40,725 bases of DNA from an uncultured Limosilactobacillus sp. (GCF_934202235.1 NZ_CAKPXS010000010.1:1-40725), one strand, 5' to 3'. Shown: positions 24,126-33,338, numbered from the stretch's first letter. A program made the numbers and translations. The notes: generated by a model not told the origin, from the sequence alone.

Positions 24126-24183
24126 TAGCAGTAACTATTCCAGTATTGATAGCAACTAAAACTGAACTCCACCCCACTGAAAA

Positions 24184-24223
24184 ACCCTGTTGTCCGAGCA
24201 AACGAACAACAGGGTTGCTTTAT
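24184..24223. terminator. Bidirectional terminator between disulfide reductase and MFS genes
   Basis: A perfect 11-bp stem AACCCTGTTGT/ACAACAGGGTT is followed by T-rich runs on both strands. It lies between two convergent genes. Confidence 0.9.
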
Positions 24224-24257
24224 TTTACTGCTAAAAACAGGGACTACAATTAACGAG

Positions 24258-25568
24258 TTACTTCTGCCGAAACCGGGGTGAAGTTTCTGGTGCCCAGACA
24301 AGACAAACCAAGCCACCGACTAGCAGTACGATAATACAGACAATCATGGCTAACCGTGAACCACCAAGGTTAGTTAAGACCGGCAGTAAAAAGGTCCCAC
24401 TGGCGGCACCAAACCGGCTGATGGTAATACAAGCACCAACCCCACTGGCCCGCACTTTAATGTCAAACAGTTCCGTCGGGTAGGGGTAATCCAGAACCAG
24501 TCCGGCTGACAGTAAAATGGCAAAGCAGGCAAAAAGACCAATCTGGACGAGTGGTGACCATGCTTGCCCAATAATCAGCAAGATCATGGCGAGAGCTGAC
24601 AAGAAGAAGGTTCCCATCAAAAACGCCCGGCGGCTAATCCGGCGAAAGAGCCAGCTGCCGAGCATGACGCCGGCAAAAACACAGATATTGTAGATAATCC
24701 CGGACAGTAAATCATTGCCCAGGTGCATATTTGCCAGCAAAATCGGCAGGAAAATAGACACACCAAAGAAGGCAAAGGCCTGGCAAGCGTAAAAGGTGCC
24801 ACCAACAATTGTCCGCCGCCGGTAGGCCGGGCTAAAGAGCGTCTTTAACCCGATATCGTCAGGCGTTTGGTTGCGCAACTGCTTGAGTGACAGTCCCCAG
24901 CGTTTGCCCAGGTGCTTTTGAATAACTTTTTGCGCCTTATGGTTTTTCCCCTGGCTTGCCAGCCAACTGGGTGATGATGGCAGCCGAAACATTGAACGGT
25001 AAGCAGCGGTTATTAACCCCGGAACAGCGCCAGTCGCCAGAATAACCTGCCAGGTATGACTACCAAATCCCCCGACAAAAGTTCCTACGAGGTAAGACGC
25101 AATAAACCCCAGCGTCCAGTAGACAATTAACTGGCTCTGGAGCTTACCACTCTGTTTGGCGGGCAGCCATTCCACCAGCCAGGCATTACCAACCGTATAA
25201 TCAATAGCGATCATCAAACCAATCAAAACCCGGAGCACAAAGAGAATCGCCATATTTTGCGTCAATAATTGCCCCAACGAAAAAATACTAAAAAGGTACA
25301 TATCAATCATCAGCATCTGCCGGCGACCAACCTGGTCAGCAATCTTGCCAACCAGGGCACTCCCAGCTAATCCCAACAGGCTGCCGGCTCCAACCAGACC
25401 GACCCAGAAATCACTGATTGTCATGGTCTGCTGAGCACGCGCAATCCCGGTCCCAATGATGCCGAGCGCGTATCCACAGGCAATTTGTCCTAGAATCAGT
25501 GTCAGGTAAATTTTTAGGTGAATTGTTGATAAAGGTGCTTTTTTATAGTCTTTTTTCGTATAATTCAT
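24258..25568 (-). CDS. MFS transporter, sugar-porter type
   Basis: The 436-residue protein has about twelve hydrophobic helices, the MFS loop motif GKIADQVGRR near residue 74 and PETSPR near the C-terminus, as in sugar porters. Cargo is unknown. The annotated ATG 25568 has no ribosome binding site of its own. A strong GAGGAGGT lies at 25601-25608, 8 nt before an in-frame TTG (25592) that is followed after two codons by a TAG stop. Translation may reinitiate at the ATG, or the true start may have been lost. Confidence 0.82.
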   Translation of the reverse strand: MNYTKKDYKKAPLSTIHLKIYLTLILGQIACGYALGIIGTGIARAQQTMTISDFWVGLVGAGSLLGLAGSALVGKIADQVGRRQMLMIDMYLFSIFSLGQLLTQNMAILFVLRVLIGLMIAIDYTVGNAWLVEWLPAKQSGKLQSQLIVYWTLGFIASYLVGTFVGGFGSHTWQVILATGAVPGLITAAYRSMFRLPSSPSWLASQGKNHKAQKVIQKHLGKRWGLSLKQLRNQTPDDIGLKTLFSPAYRRRTIVGGTFYACQAFAFFGVSIFLPILLANMHLGNDLLSGIIYNICVFAGVMLGSWLFRRISRRAFLMGTFFLSALAMILLIIGQAWSPLVQIGLFACFAILLSAGLVLDYPYPTELFDIKVRASGVGACITISRFGAASGTFLLPVLTNLGGSRLAMIVCIIVLLVGGLVCLVWAPETSPRFRQK

Positions 25569-25732
25569 TGTGTTTTGGCACTAATCAGCCAAAAATTGAT
25601 ACCTCCTCAAAAAAGTACAGTATGAAGAGGTTAACATAATTCATTACCAAAAAACAAATCAGGACCGTTTTACTCTCTTGCTAAAATAAAAAGTCTTAGA
25701 GAAAAAACACTAGTTTAATCCCTAAAACTTTT

Positions 25733-25758
25733 AAAAATGGGGCTGTGACATAAGCCCC
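25733..25758 (-). terminator. Adhesin-gene terminator, hairpin repeat copy 2
   Basis: Directly after the adhesin stop, the minus strand carries GGGGCT, an 8-nt loop, AGCCCC and then ATTTTT. It contains the same 19-nt sequence as 59-77. Confidence 0.8.
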
Positions 25759-27759
25759 CTACTTACTGCGTTTGCGGAAAAGAAACCCCAGGGCAGAGAA
25801 CACCTCTAGCAACCCCACCACTAGCTGACTATGATTGCTTTCATTACCCGTTTGCGGCAATTGGGTATGACTTGAGTGACGTTCCTGAATCGGCCAAACA
25901 GCTTTATTTGTCAGCTTGGCCGGTTCACTAGGCTTATTTGGTGTCGTTATACCTGGTTGGTGATTGTCCCTCACTGGAACATCAGTGGTTGGTGCGTTCT
26001 TGGTGTAAACAACCGTCTTTTCAACGTTCTTCCCGTTATGGTCAACGGTAATCTTACCAATTTGTACTTGATCCGGCGCGTAACCGTGAATCTCCGGACT
26101 CTTCACACTGCTGAAATCCTGTGCTGGTGTCCAGTTACCCCAAGTAATTTGGCCAGTAACGGCATCCTGCTCGCCCGTCCGCGTAAAGGTCTTTGGTACG
26201 GCGACGTAGTCATCGTGTGCCTGGCGTCCATCTTCAAACTGGTAGTGGATGATTTCCTTCACAGTTTTACTTTGACTAACTGCTGTTGGTGCCTTCTTGG
26301 TGTAAACAACTGTCTTCTCAATGTTTTGACTGTTGTAGTTCACGGACACCCCACCAATGACTTCCTTGGCTGGCGTGTAACCGTGAATTTCGGGGCTTTT
26401 AACCTGAGCAAATTGTTGGGTTGGTGTCCAGCTACCCCAGGTAATCTGGCCAGTAACCGCATCTTTTTCACCGGTCCGCGTGAAGGTATTTGGTGTTGCA
26501 ATATAGTCATCATGTGCCTGACTGCCGTTTTCAAACCGGTAGTGAACAATTTCCGTAACAGTTTTGCTTTGCTTTACTACTGTCGGGGCGTTTTTGGTGT
26601 AGACAACTGTCTTCTCAATATTCTGACTATTGTGGTCCACAGACACCCCACCAATGACTTCCCTGTCTGGCGTGTAACCATGAATTTCAGGACTTTTGAC
26701 ACTAGCGAATTCTTGGGCTGGCGACCAAGCACCCCAGGTAATCTGGCCAGTGACCGGATCCTGTGTTCCATCAACGGTAAAACTAAGCGTCTTTTCATAA
26801 TCTGGTGCCGCCTGACGACCATCAGCATAGACGTAATGAATCCGTTCCGTAACTGTGGCTGGATCATGTACCACAATCGCCGGTTTTTTCGTGTAGGTTA
26901 CCGTCTTCTCAACGTTCTGACTATTGTGGTCAACGGTAATCTTGTCAATTTGTGCATGGTCCGGGGTATAGCCGTGAATCTCCGGACTCTTGGCCTGAGC
27001 AAATTGTTGGGCTGGTGTCCAAGCACCCCAGGTAACCTTGCCGGTAATGACATCCTGCTCACCCGTCCGCGTAAAGGTCTTCGGTACTGCAACATAGTCA
27101 TCGTGTGCCTGACGACCATCTTTGTACTGGTAGTGGATAACTTCCGTCACCGTCTTGCTTTGACGGACCGGCTTAGTCGGATTCTTGGTATAGATAACTG
27201 TCTTCTCAATGTTTTGACTGTTGTGGTCAACCGTTACCTCACCAATGTTTTCCTGATCCGGAGTGTAGCCAGCAACCGTCGGACTGGAAACCTTATCAAA
27301 GGACTTAGTCTCCCAATGATCCCACGTTACTTCGCCAGTTACTGGGTCTTTAATGACTTGATGGCCTAACGTTACGTGTTTTACAACATCTGGCTTAGCC
27401 ATTTGACCGTCTTGGTACTTGTAATGAATTGTCTCAGTCACCGTCTTCCCCTTAACCTCCACCGGTTTCGGGGTATAGGGAATCGCAGTTGTTGCCCGGA
27501 ACCAAACACCCGTGTAGTCAATATCACCACCAGCCGGATCCAGTCCCACCTCAAAAGTCGGTGTTGACTGAGTCAACTCAAGGAGTGCTGAACCCACATA
27601 AGTTCCACTGGCATGGGTGTCCCAATCATAATAAGGGGTTCCGGTTTGACGTTCGTCCCTGTGAACCGTTTTGGTAGCCGGATCGTACCAGTCAATATAG
27701 GTAATATCGTCGTTTGCTCGCAAATAACCATCTTTTTTGAAGGTTGACCTTACTACCAA
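25759..27759 (-). pseudogene. LPQTG surface adhesin, 3' part of a frameshifted gene
   Basis: This 666-codon part continues the adhesin of 27692-28591 in another frame; its own TTG start is not credible. It begins with the rest of an antigen I/II-GbpC-like domain (FKKDGYLRANDDITYIDWYD to the VWFRATTAIPY segment). Then come five tandem mucus-binding-type repeats of 98-99 residues (KTVTE..HY..DGRQA...SPEIHGYTP...NSQNVEKTV.YTK). The end is LPQTG, a hydrophobic helix and RKRSK, the sortase A wall-anchoring signal. Without the frameshift the protein would be about 943 residues. It could be inactive, phase-variable or a sequencing error. Confidence 0.88.
26002..27475 (-). repeat. Five tandem mucus-binding-type repeats in the adhesin
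   Basis: The conserved GTNTAxACAACNGTCTTCTCAA block recurs at about 26002, 26299, 26596, 26890 and 27187, giving periods of 297, 297, 294 and 297 bp (98-99 residues). Units 2, 4 and 5 are most alike, and unit 1 (N-terminal) is the most diverged. The pattern resembles the B2-like repeat of Mub-type proteins. Confidence 0.85.
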
Positions 27760-28591
27760 CGATGGTCAGTGGCTTCCCTTCATCGACCTTCACCTGTTCA
27801 ATATGCTGGCCGTTCCCATCTTTGTAGTTGTTAAGTGAACTAAAGACAAGGTAGCCTTTGGACTGGTCATTAAATTTCACTGGCTGTTGCTGTTGGTCAT
27901 CATAAAAAAGCTGAATGGCCACTTTCACATTTTTGACGTAGAAAATATCAAAGCCGGCATTCACATTATTGAAAACTGCCAGCGACATTGGGCGATCACT
28001 GCCAGGCCACGCTTCAAAATTACTAAAGGTGTAAACCACACTCTTGATCGGACGGTTGTCATAGGAGCTATGTTTCAAGCCGGTATAAGTGACTTTAATC
28101 ACGCTACCCGGCTGAACATTGGTCCAACACTCCGATTTGGTGGGAACACCATAATGATTACCGTCATCGACTGGCGCCTGGCCAACCCGACTCCCTGATA
28201 TTTTGACCGTTGCATCTGGTTCATCGTGGATCACGAGTGTTTGGTGAATGTCATGTGAGGTGACCCGCGTGCCTTCACCAACCTTACTACCATCCTGTGA
28301 CGTCGTTGAACTGTCATTATTTGCCGCTACCGGATCACTAGTTGAATCCTGGGCCGATGAATGAGCAGCTAACTGGCCGGTGGGAGCTGCCGGCGTTTGA
28401 TCACTGGGTTGGTGCTCGCCACTAGTCGCCAACTGACTATTAGCACTTACACTGTCCGTATGAACCGCTGTCAACAATATTATCCCCAACATGACCGAGA
28501 CAACCCCAATCCCAAGTTTACGGATTCCCCACCGTTGAACCCGTTGACTCTGCTTGAATAAACTTATCCGAGCATTACTTTTTGAAACCAT
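27692..28591 (-). pseudogene. LPQTG surface adhesin, 5' part of a frameshifted gene
   Basis: The 299-codon part starts at ATG 28591 behind CGGAGAAAG. It encodes a signal peptide with a YSIRK-like variant (RWGIRKLGIGVVSVMLG, about residues 20-36), a Ser/Thr/Gln-rich stretch (to about residue 105), and a domain with VTYTGLKHSSYDNRPIKSVV and VKVAIQLFYDD that recalls the GbpC / antigen I/II lectin-like region. It runs out of frame after a C-A6-G run at 27732-27739 (plus strand T6). Removing one A joins it to the frame at 25759-27759 and preserves the sequence VNLQKDGYLRANDD. Confidence 0.85.
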
Positions 28592-28625
28592 TCTCTTTCT
28601 CCGTCTACTAAAATATTTTTATTTG

Positions 28626-28693
28626 TCAAAACGGTTTACTATTTTACCTGCCCCGTTTCAGCCCGTAAAGATAAAAATCTAAGAAAACGATTT
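28626..28693 (-). promoter_or_regulatory. Adhesin promoter with two LacI-type sites
   Basis: On the minus strand TTTACG (28664-28669), a 17-bp spacer and TAAAAT (28641-28646) form a candidate promoter. GTAAACCGTTTTGA (28626-28639) overlaps the expected start point. The palindrome AAGAAA-N4-TTTCTT at 28681-28696 lies upstream of the -35 and also contains AATCGTTTT. Confidence 0.5.
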
Positions 28694-28978
28694 CTTTTAC
28701 GGATTTTCCAAATGATCGACGAACTGCTGCCTGGATATGCTTATATCTTTATTAGATTGTTAATTATCTTCTCGATTGTCAACTGGCAAATAATTAGGAA
28801 TAAATAGCAAAGAACCAACTCTCTTTATCGTTTTTTATATTACGCTTACTAATTAATTAATCGATCATTTACCATCAGTCGTGTCTTTTAAGTCAGCACG
28901 TTACTGGTGGCTTTGCCTAACCACCCCCAAGCATTGAGATACCAACCATGCGGGCAACTCCATTACTAATCTCACGAC

Positions 28979-29014
28979 AAAAAAGTCCCTCGTTATCACA
29001 TTAACGAGAGACTT
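28979..29014 (-). terminator. Terminator of pepN
   Basis: On the minus strand a 13-bp stem (29002-29014 with 28983-28995, one mismatch) is followed by a T6 run. It lies about 30 nt after the pepN stop. Confidence 0.9.
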
Positions 29015-29042
29015 AAATATTGAAAATCTTTGTCTTTACAGA

Positions 29043-31580
29043 CTATTTATTAGAGCAGATATTAGCAACTGCTCGGTTAACAGCGGCGCCTTCCTTAGCA
29101 ACCAAGTCGGCCTTCCCGCTGATGATCTTGGTGTCCATCTCAATTTCACGAGTCAGTCCTGGCGTTTGCAGCTTCGGCTCAAAGAAGTCCTTGAACTCGT
29201 TCAACCGTTGGGCAGTGTGGAAGACTCCGGCCGTGACGGTGATGTAGGTAGCAAATTCCATGTCGCCACCGACCGTGGCGTCCAACCAGCCCCAGTTGTC
29301 ACGCAGCCAATCCCAGGCAAGCTGCTGACCATCGTTATTTGCGAGGACTCCACGGTACCATGCCCGCAGGTCCTGCGGCTTGATCGTTGCCGCGTCCTTG
29401 AAGTACTGGTTAACCAACTGAGCAAGCAGGTCCTTGTCTGGCAAGTTAGTCAAGGCAAAGCAAATGTCTTCCTTCAGTCCCCCATCAGCAGTTTCCCGGT
29501 AAAGGTCAAGGAGTTGGTCAAACAGTTCCTGACTCGGGTGTTGCTGCACCTCGTTCTTCAGGATGTACGGCCGGGTGTCAGCTGGCAGGTCAGCTAGCTG
29601 GTCCTGGTGGCTAGCAAAAAGCTGGTGAGCCTGTGATTGGGCATCCTGGTTACCGGCATAAAGGCTGGCACTGAAGATGTACGGCCGCACGAGTTGGTCG
29701 TCGTTGGACTCGCCTTCGACTGGCGTCCAACCGAGCCGGGCTTCCTGCTTGTTACTCAGCAGAGCGAAGAAACGCTTTAACTGCTTTTCCTCTGCCGACC
29801 CAGGGGTAACAAAGTTCTTCAGGTAGTTAGCAATCCGGTACAGGGCGTTGGCCACCACGGCTGACTTGCTGTCCTTAAAGCGAGCAATCAATGCTACCAG
29901 GTCAGCATATGACCGTAGTCCACCTTCGGCCAGCAGCCGGGCATCCTGGAGGAGTGCCAGTTCATCGATTGGTGACAGCTGGTCACGGTGGTCGAGGAGG
30001 TCTTGTTCTAGCTGGTCGTCATAATCAACAATAAAGTGTGAATTATTACCAACGTTCAGCTGCAACGGCTGCCCATTTTGCTGGCGCAACTGCTGGTAGT
30101 CACCAAGAACCAAGTCACGGTCCGTCATTAGTTGCGGTGCCTGGTCGTAGTTGCAGTTCAACGGAATCTGCCACAACCGTCCCTGGTCATGGTGTTCACC
30201 GATGAAGAACTGCTGTTGATGAAGAACTACCTGTCCCTGGTCGTTAACCTTGACACTCACAACCGGGTAGCCTGGTTGTTCCAGCCAGGAGTGCATGATC
30301 TTGCCGATGTCCAAACCAGAGGCATCGCCCAGTGCCTTCCAGAGGTCATCCCCAGAGGCGTTGCCATACTGGTGGTCGGCGAAGTACTGCTTCAACCCCT
30401 TCCGCAGGTTGTCATCGCCCAGTAAGGAGCGAACCATCACTAACATCCGAGAACCCTTGGCATAGACAATGGCAGCATCAAAGAGTGAGTCAATTTCTGC
30501 CGGGTCGTTAACGTCCTGGTGAACCGCCTGAACACCGTCCGTGGCGTCCCGTTGCAGGGCCATTGGCGATTCCGTAGTCTGGAAGAGTTCCCAAATATGC
30601 CAATCCGGCTGGAGCGCATCGACAGAAACGTATTCCATCATGTTGGCGAAACTCTCGTTCAACCACAGGTCGTCCCACCACTTCATCGTTACCAGGTCAC
30701 CAAACCATTGGTGAGCCAGTTCGTGGGTAATCACCGTCGCCACAACCTGCTTGTTTTCGAGGGTGGTGTTGTCAGGGTCAACCATCAAGTAAACTTCCCG
30801 GTAAGTGACCAACCCCCAGTTTTCCATTGCCCCGGCCGAGAAGTCAGGCAGCGCTAGCTGGTAGGAGTGCGGTAATGGGTACGGTGTCTGGTAGTAATCT
30901 TCGTAAAATTCAATACACCGCTTGGCAATGTCCAAAGCAAAGTCCAGTTCCTTGCTCTGGTGCGCCTTGGTCGCAAAGACACCAACCTCGACGCCGCTCT
31001 TGGTCTTGGTCAGATTCGACTGCATTTCACCAAAGGCAAAGGCCACCAGGTAAGATGACATTCGGACGGTCTGTTGGAAGTAGTGGTAACCGTCTTCGAC
31101 GTGGTCTTCTGGCATGTTGGCGATGATTGTTTCCCCAGCATGTTCGTCAAACTTGATGGCGAGGGTGAACTTCGCCTTAGCCGCCGGTTCATCGACGCAC
31201 GGGAACGCCTGCCGGGCCGCAGTGGTTTCAAACTGGGTCCCGATCAATTCCTTCTTCTCGCCATTAACCTGGTAGTAGGACGGATAAATCCCCATCATTG
31301 TATCGGTTAACTTAGCGTGGTAGTCAACCACCGCTGTTAGCTGACCCTGGTGGGCATTCACCGTGAATAACTCCTCGTCATCATTGACTTGAAAGTCAGC
31401 TGGCTGGCCATCAACCGTTACCTGGTCAATCGTCAAAAACTTCTGGTTGAGGGCAAACCGATCGGCCAGGCTCTTCCCCCTGACCGTTACCTGTCCCTTA
31501 ATCGTCTTGGCTGCCCGGTTGATGTTTACCTTTACCAGGTAGTCTTCCGGAACAAATGTGTCTAATAAGCGCTTTGCCAT
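29043..31580 (-). CDS. pepN: Aminopeptidase N
   Basis: The 845-residue M1 metallopeptidase has the exopeptidase GAMEN motif (250-254), zinc ligands in HELAH (H286, E287, H290) and E309 in NESFA. Size and motifs match lactobacillar PepN, which removes N-terminal residues from peptides in the cytosol. ATG 31580 follows a GGAGATGA site. Its promoter has TATAAT at 31614-31619 (minus) with a poor -35 (TAGGAA), in a region that also holds the terminator hairpin of the upstream kinase gene. Confidence 0.97.
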   Translation of the reverse strand: MAKRLLDTFVPEDYLVKVNINRAAKTIKGQVTVRGKSLADRFALNQKFLTIDQVTVDGQPADFQVNDDEELFTVNAHQGQLTAVVDYHAKLTDTMMGIYPSYYQVNGEKKELIGTQFETTAARQAFPCVDEPAAKAKFTLAIKFDEHAGETIIANMPEDHVEDGYHYFQQTVRMSSYLVAFAFGEMQSNLTKTKSGVEVGVFATKAHQSKELDFALDIAKRCIEFYEDYYQTPYPLPHSYQLALPDFSAGAMENWGLVTYREVYLMVDPDNTTLENKQVVATVITHELAHQWFGDLVTMKWWDDLWLNESFANMMEYVSVDALQPDWHIWELFQTTESPMALQRDATDGVQAVHQDVNDPAEIDSLFDAAIVYAKGSRMLVMVRSLLGDDNLRKGLKQYFADHQYGNASGDDLWKALGDASGLDIGKIMHSWLEQPGYPVVSVKVNDQGQVVLHQQQFFIGEHHDQGRLWQIPLNCNYDQAPQLMTDRDLVLGDYQQLRQQNGQPLQLNVGNNSHFIVDYDDQLEQDLLDHRDQLSPIDELALLQDARLLAEGGLRSYADLVALIARFKDSKSAVVANALYRIANYLKNFVTPGSAEEKQLKRFFALLSNKQEARLGWTPVEGESNDDQLVRPYIFSASLYAGNQDAQSQAHQLFASHQDQLADLPADTRPYILKNEVQQHPSQELFDQLLDLYRETADGGLKEDICFALTNLPDKDLLAQLVNQYFKDAATIKPQDLRAWYRGVLANNDGQQLAWDWLRDNWGWLDATVGGDMEFATYITVTAGVFHTAQRLNEFKDFFEPKLQTPGLTREIEMDTKIISGKADLVAKEGAAVNRAVANICSNK

Positions 31581-31654
31581 TGAACTGTCATCTCCATCAT
31601 GTATTTAAGAACCATTATACGCGTTTTGCGACAGCCTTCCTAAAAGAAGGTATT

Positions 31655-31680
31655 AAAAAAGGCTGTCATTGCTGACAACC
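31655..31680 (-). terminator. Terminator of the FGGY kinase gene
   Basis: On the minus strand a 7-bp stem GGTTGTC/GACAGCC (6-nt loop, one wobble) is followed by TTTTTT. Its 3' arm can alternatively pair perfectly over 9 bp with a downstream segment (31630-31638). Confidence 0.75.
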
Positions 31681-31741
31681 TTATTTAATTTGCCCCGGTT
31701 TTTAAGTTTACCCGGCCCTGATACAGGTGCACCGTTGCTGC

Positions 31742-33280
31742 CTATTCCTGGTAGTGGCTTAACCGTTCCTGCAGTGCCGCCAGTGACTGGTAGGACGGCG
31801 TTAAAAAGCCTTCTAACCGGGTAAAAATTGGTAGGACCTGCTGGTAAATATCCACTGCTTGAGCTTGTGGCTGGTAGTCGGCCATCACAATATCATGGTT
31901 AGTAGTCGCCGCAACTGTTGTCGTTTGGCCAACACTTTTCATCGCCATCGTCGCCGCACCAAGGGCTGCCGCCGCAAAGTGCTGGGGCACTTTCACCTCG
32001 GTATTCAAGACGTCAGCAAGCATTTGCCGCCAGACTAGTGACCGGGAAAAGCCACCAGTAGCCGTGACACTCTTGGGGCGCCCCACCAGTTCGCAGAGGA
32101 CCTGGAAGACGGTTGCAATGTTCATCGTGATTCCCTCCATGACCGCCCGCAGCATATCAGCACGGGTGTGGAGCGGTGTTAAGCCGGAGAAGCTACCACG
32201 AGCATTAGCGTCCCACAGTGGAGCTCGTTCACCACCTAAAAAGGGGTGGAAGATCAGGCCATGGGCGCCGACGGGGGTTTCCGCAATCACACTATTAGCC
32301 ACGTCAAACTGGTCACCACCGCTATTGCGGACCGCGTTGGTATCTACCATGTGGCGAACGGCCCAGTCAAAGACCGCCCCACCGTTGTTGAGGGGACCAC
32401 CAACAACCCATTTTCCCTCATCTAGGCAGTAGCAAAAGAGCCGCTGTTCCGGGTCAATTACCGGGTGATCGGTCACCACGCGCACCCCGGCCGAAGACCC
32501 GATCGTAATAGCGACGGTATCCTCCGCTGTTGCCCCGACACCGACGTTGGTCATTGCGCCGTCGTAAGCGCCAAAGATAAAGGGAACATCTTTCGGTAAG
32601 TTTAACCGGTCGGCCATCGTTTCAACCAGCCCCCGTTGCTGAGTCGTCCCGTTTACCACCTGGGGAAGCTGGTCGGAACTGATACCGGCCATTTTCAAGG
32701 CTTCACTATCCCACTCCGACTTCGTGATGTTAAACATCCCTGTCGAACTAGCAATTGAGATGTCGACCTTGAAGCAGCCGAACAACTGGTTAAACAAGAA
32801 CGATTTCACGTCGCCAACGTAGGCCGCCTTCGCCATTAAATCAGGGTGAGCTTCCTGCAGCCACATCAGCTTAATCAGCGGTGACATCGGGTGGATTGGC
32901 GTCCCAGTCCGCGAATAAAGGGGTTGAGCGGTCAGAGACTGCTGAACCCGCTTAGCAACCCGGGCGGCACGGGTATCGGCCCAGGTAATCACGCGAGTCA
33001 GTGGCTGGTAGTGGTCATCCAGCAAGATCACACTCTGGTTGGAACTGGAAAAGCCAACCGCTTTAATCTCGTTTGGTGTTAAGTCCGCAGCAGCCACTAC
33101 CTCGTTAATAACGTCCACCACCGCGTTGACTAATTGCCGGGGTTCTTGTTCAGCCATCCCGTCAGCTTGCCGGTACAGTGGGTAGGTTTGACTGGCCTCC
33201 TGAATTTTGCGGGCAGTCTGATCATAGACCACGGCCCGGGTGGTTGTCGTCCCAACATCAACACCAAGATAGTAACTCAT
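31742..33280 (-). CDS. gntK: FGGY-family carbohydrate kinase, gluconokinase-like
   Basis: The 512-residue kinase begins with the ATP-binding GVDVGTTTTRAVVYD motif and shows the FGGY-family TWADTRA and GGFSRS regions. It resembles gluconokinase, which makes 6-phosphogluconate for the phosphoketolase pathway, more than xylulokinase, but the difference is not certain. The start is ATG 33280, after AAAGGAAAT; a longer frame to 33313 lacks a better site. The histidine phosphatase gene lies 58 nt upstream on the same strand, and a terminator follows. Confidence 0.85.
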   Translation of the reverse strand: MSYYLGVDVGTTTTRAVVYDQTARKIQEASQTYPLYRQADGMAEQEPRQLVNAVVDVINEVVAAADLTPNEIKAVGFSSSNQSVILLDDHYQPLTRVITWADTRAARVAKRVQQSLTAQPLYSRTGTPIHPMSPLIKLMWLQEAHPDLMAKAAYVGDVKSFLFNQLFGCFKVDISIASSTGMFNITKSEWDSEALKMAGISSDQLPQVVNGTTQQRGLVETMADRLNLPKDVPFIFGAYDGAMTNVGVGATAEDTVAITIGSSAGVRVVTDHPVIDPEQRLFCYCLDEGKWVVGGPLNNGGAVFDWAVRHMVDTNAVRNSGGDQFDVANSVIAETPVGAHGLIFHPFLGGERAPLWDANARGSFSGLTPLHTRADMLRAVMEGITMNIATVFQVLCELVGRPKSVTATGGFSRSLVWRQMLADVLNTEVKVPQHFAAAALGAATMAMKSVGQTTTVAATTNHDIVMADYQPQAQAVDIYQQVLPIFTRLEGFLTPSYQSLAALQERLSHYQE

Positions 33281-33338
33281 GAGCGATTTCCTTTCTGCCT
33301 TAGTTGTCACCATTATACCGGATTATCAACCGCCAACA

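Larger units (their letters stand above)
28592..29042. other. Long intergenic region between adhesin and pepN
   Basis: No supported gene lies here. It holds the pepN terminator (28979-29014), the adhesin promoter (28641-28669) and two LacI-like sites. It also has an AT-rich stretch and, at about 28880-28960, a GC-richer patch with a small GGTGG/CCACC hairpin and a short unsupported open frame. Confidence 0.5.

Noticed and set aside
25876..27369. A 497-codon plus-strand open frame antisense to the adhesin repeats
   Set aside because: It is a shadow of the five tandem repeats: the repeated codon pattern on the minus strand keeps one antisense frame open. It has no ribosome binding site and no protein-like signature.
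5232..31654. A 16-nt exact match CCTAAAAGAAGGTATT at 5232-5247 and 31639-31654, palindromic in part like HxlR operators
   Set aside because: One AT-rich 16-nt match is expected by chance in a window this size, the two genes are unrelated, and no HxlR gene is present.
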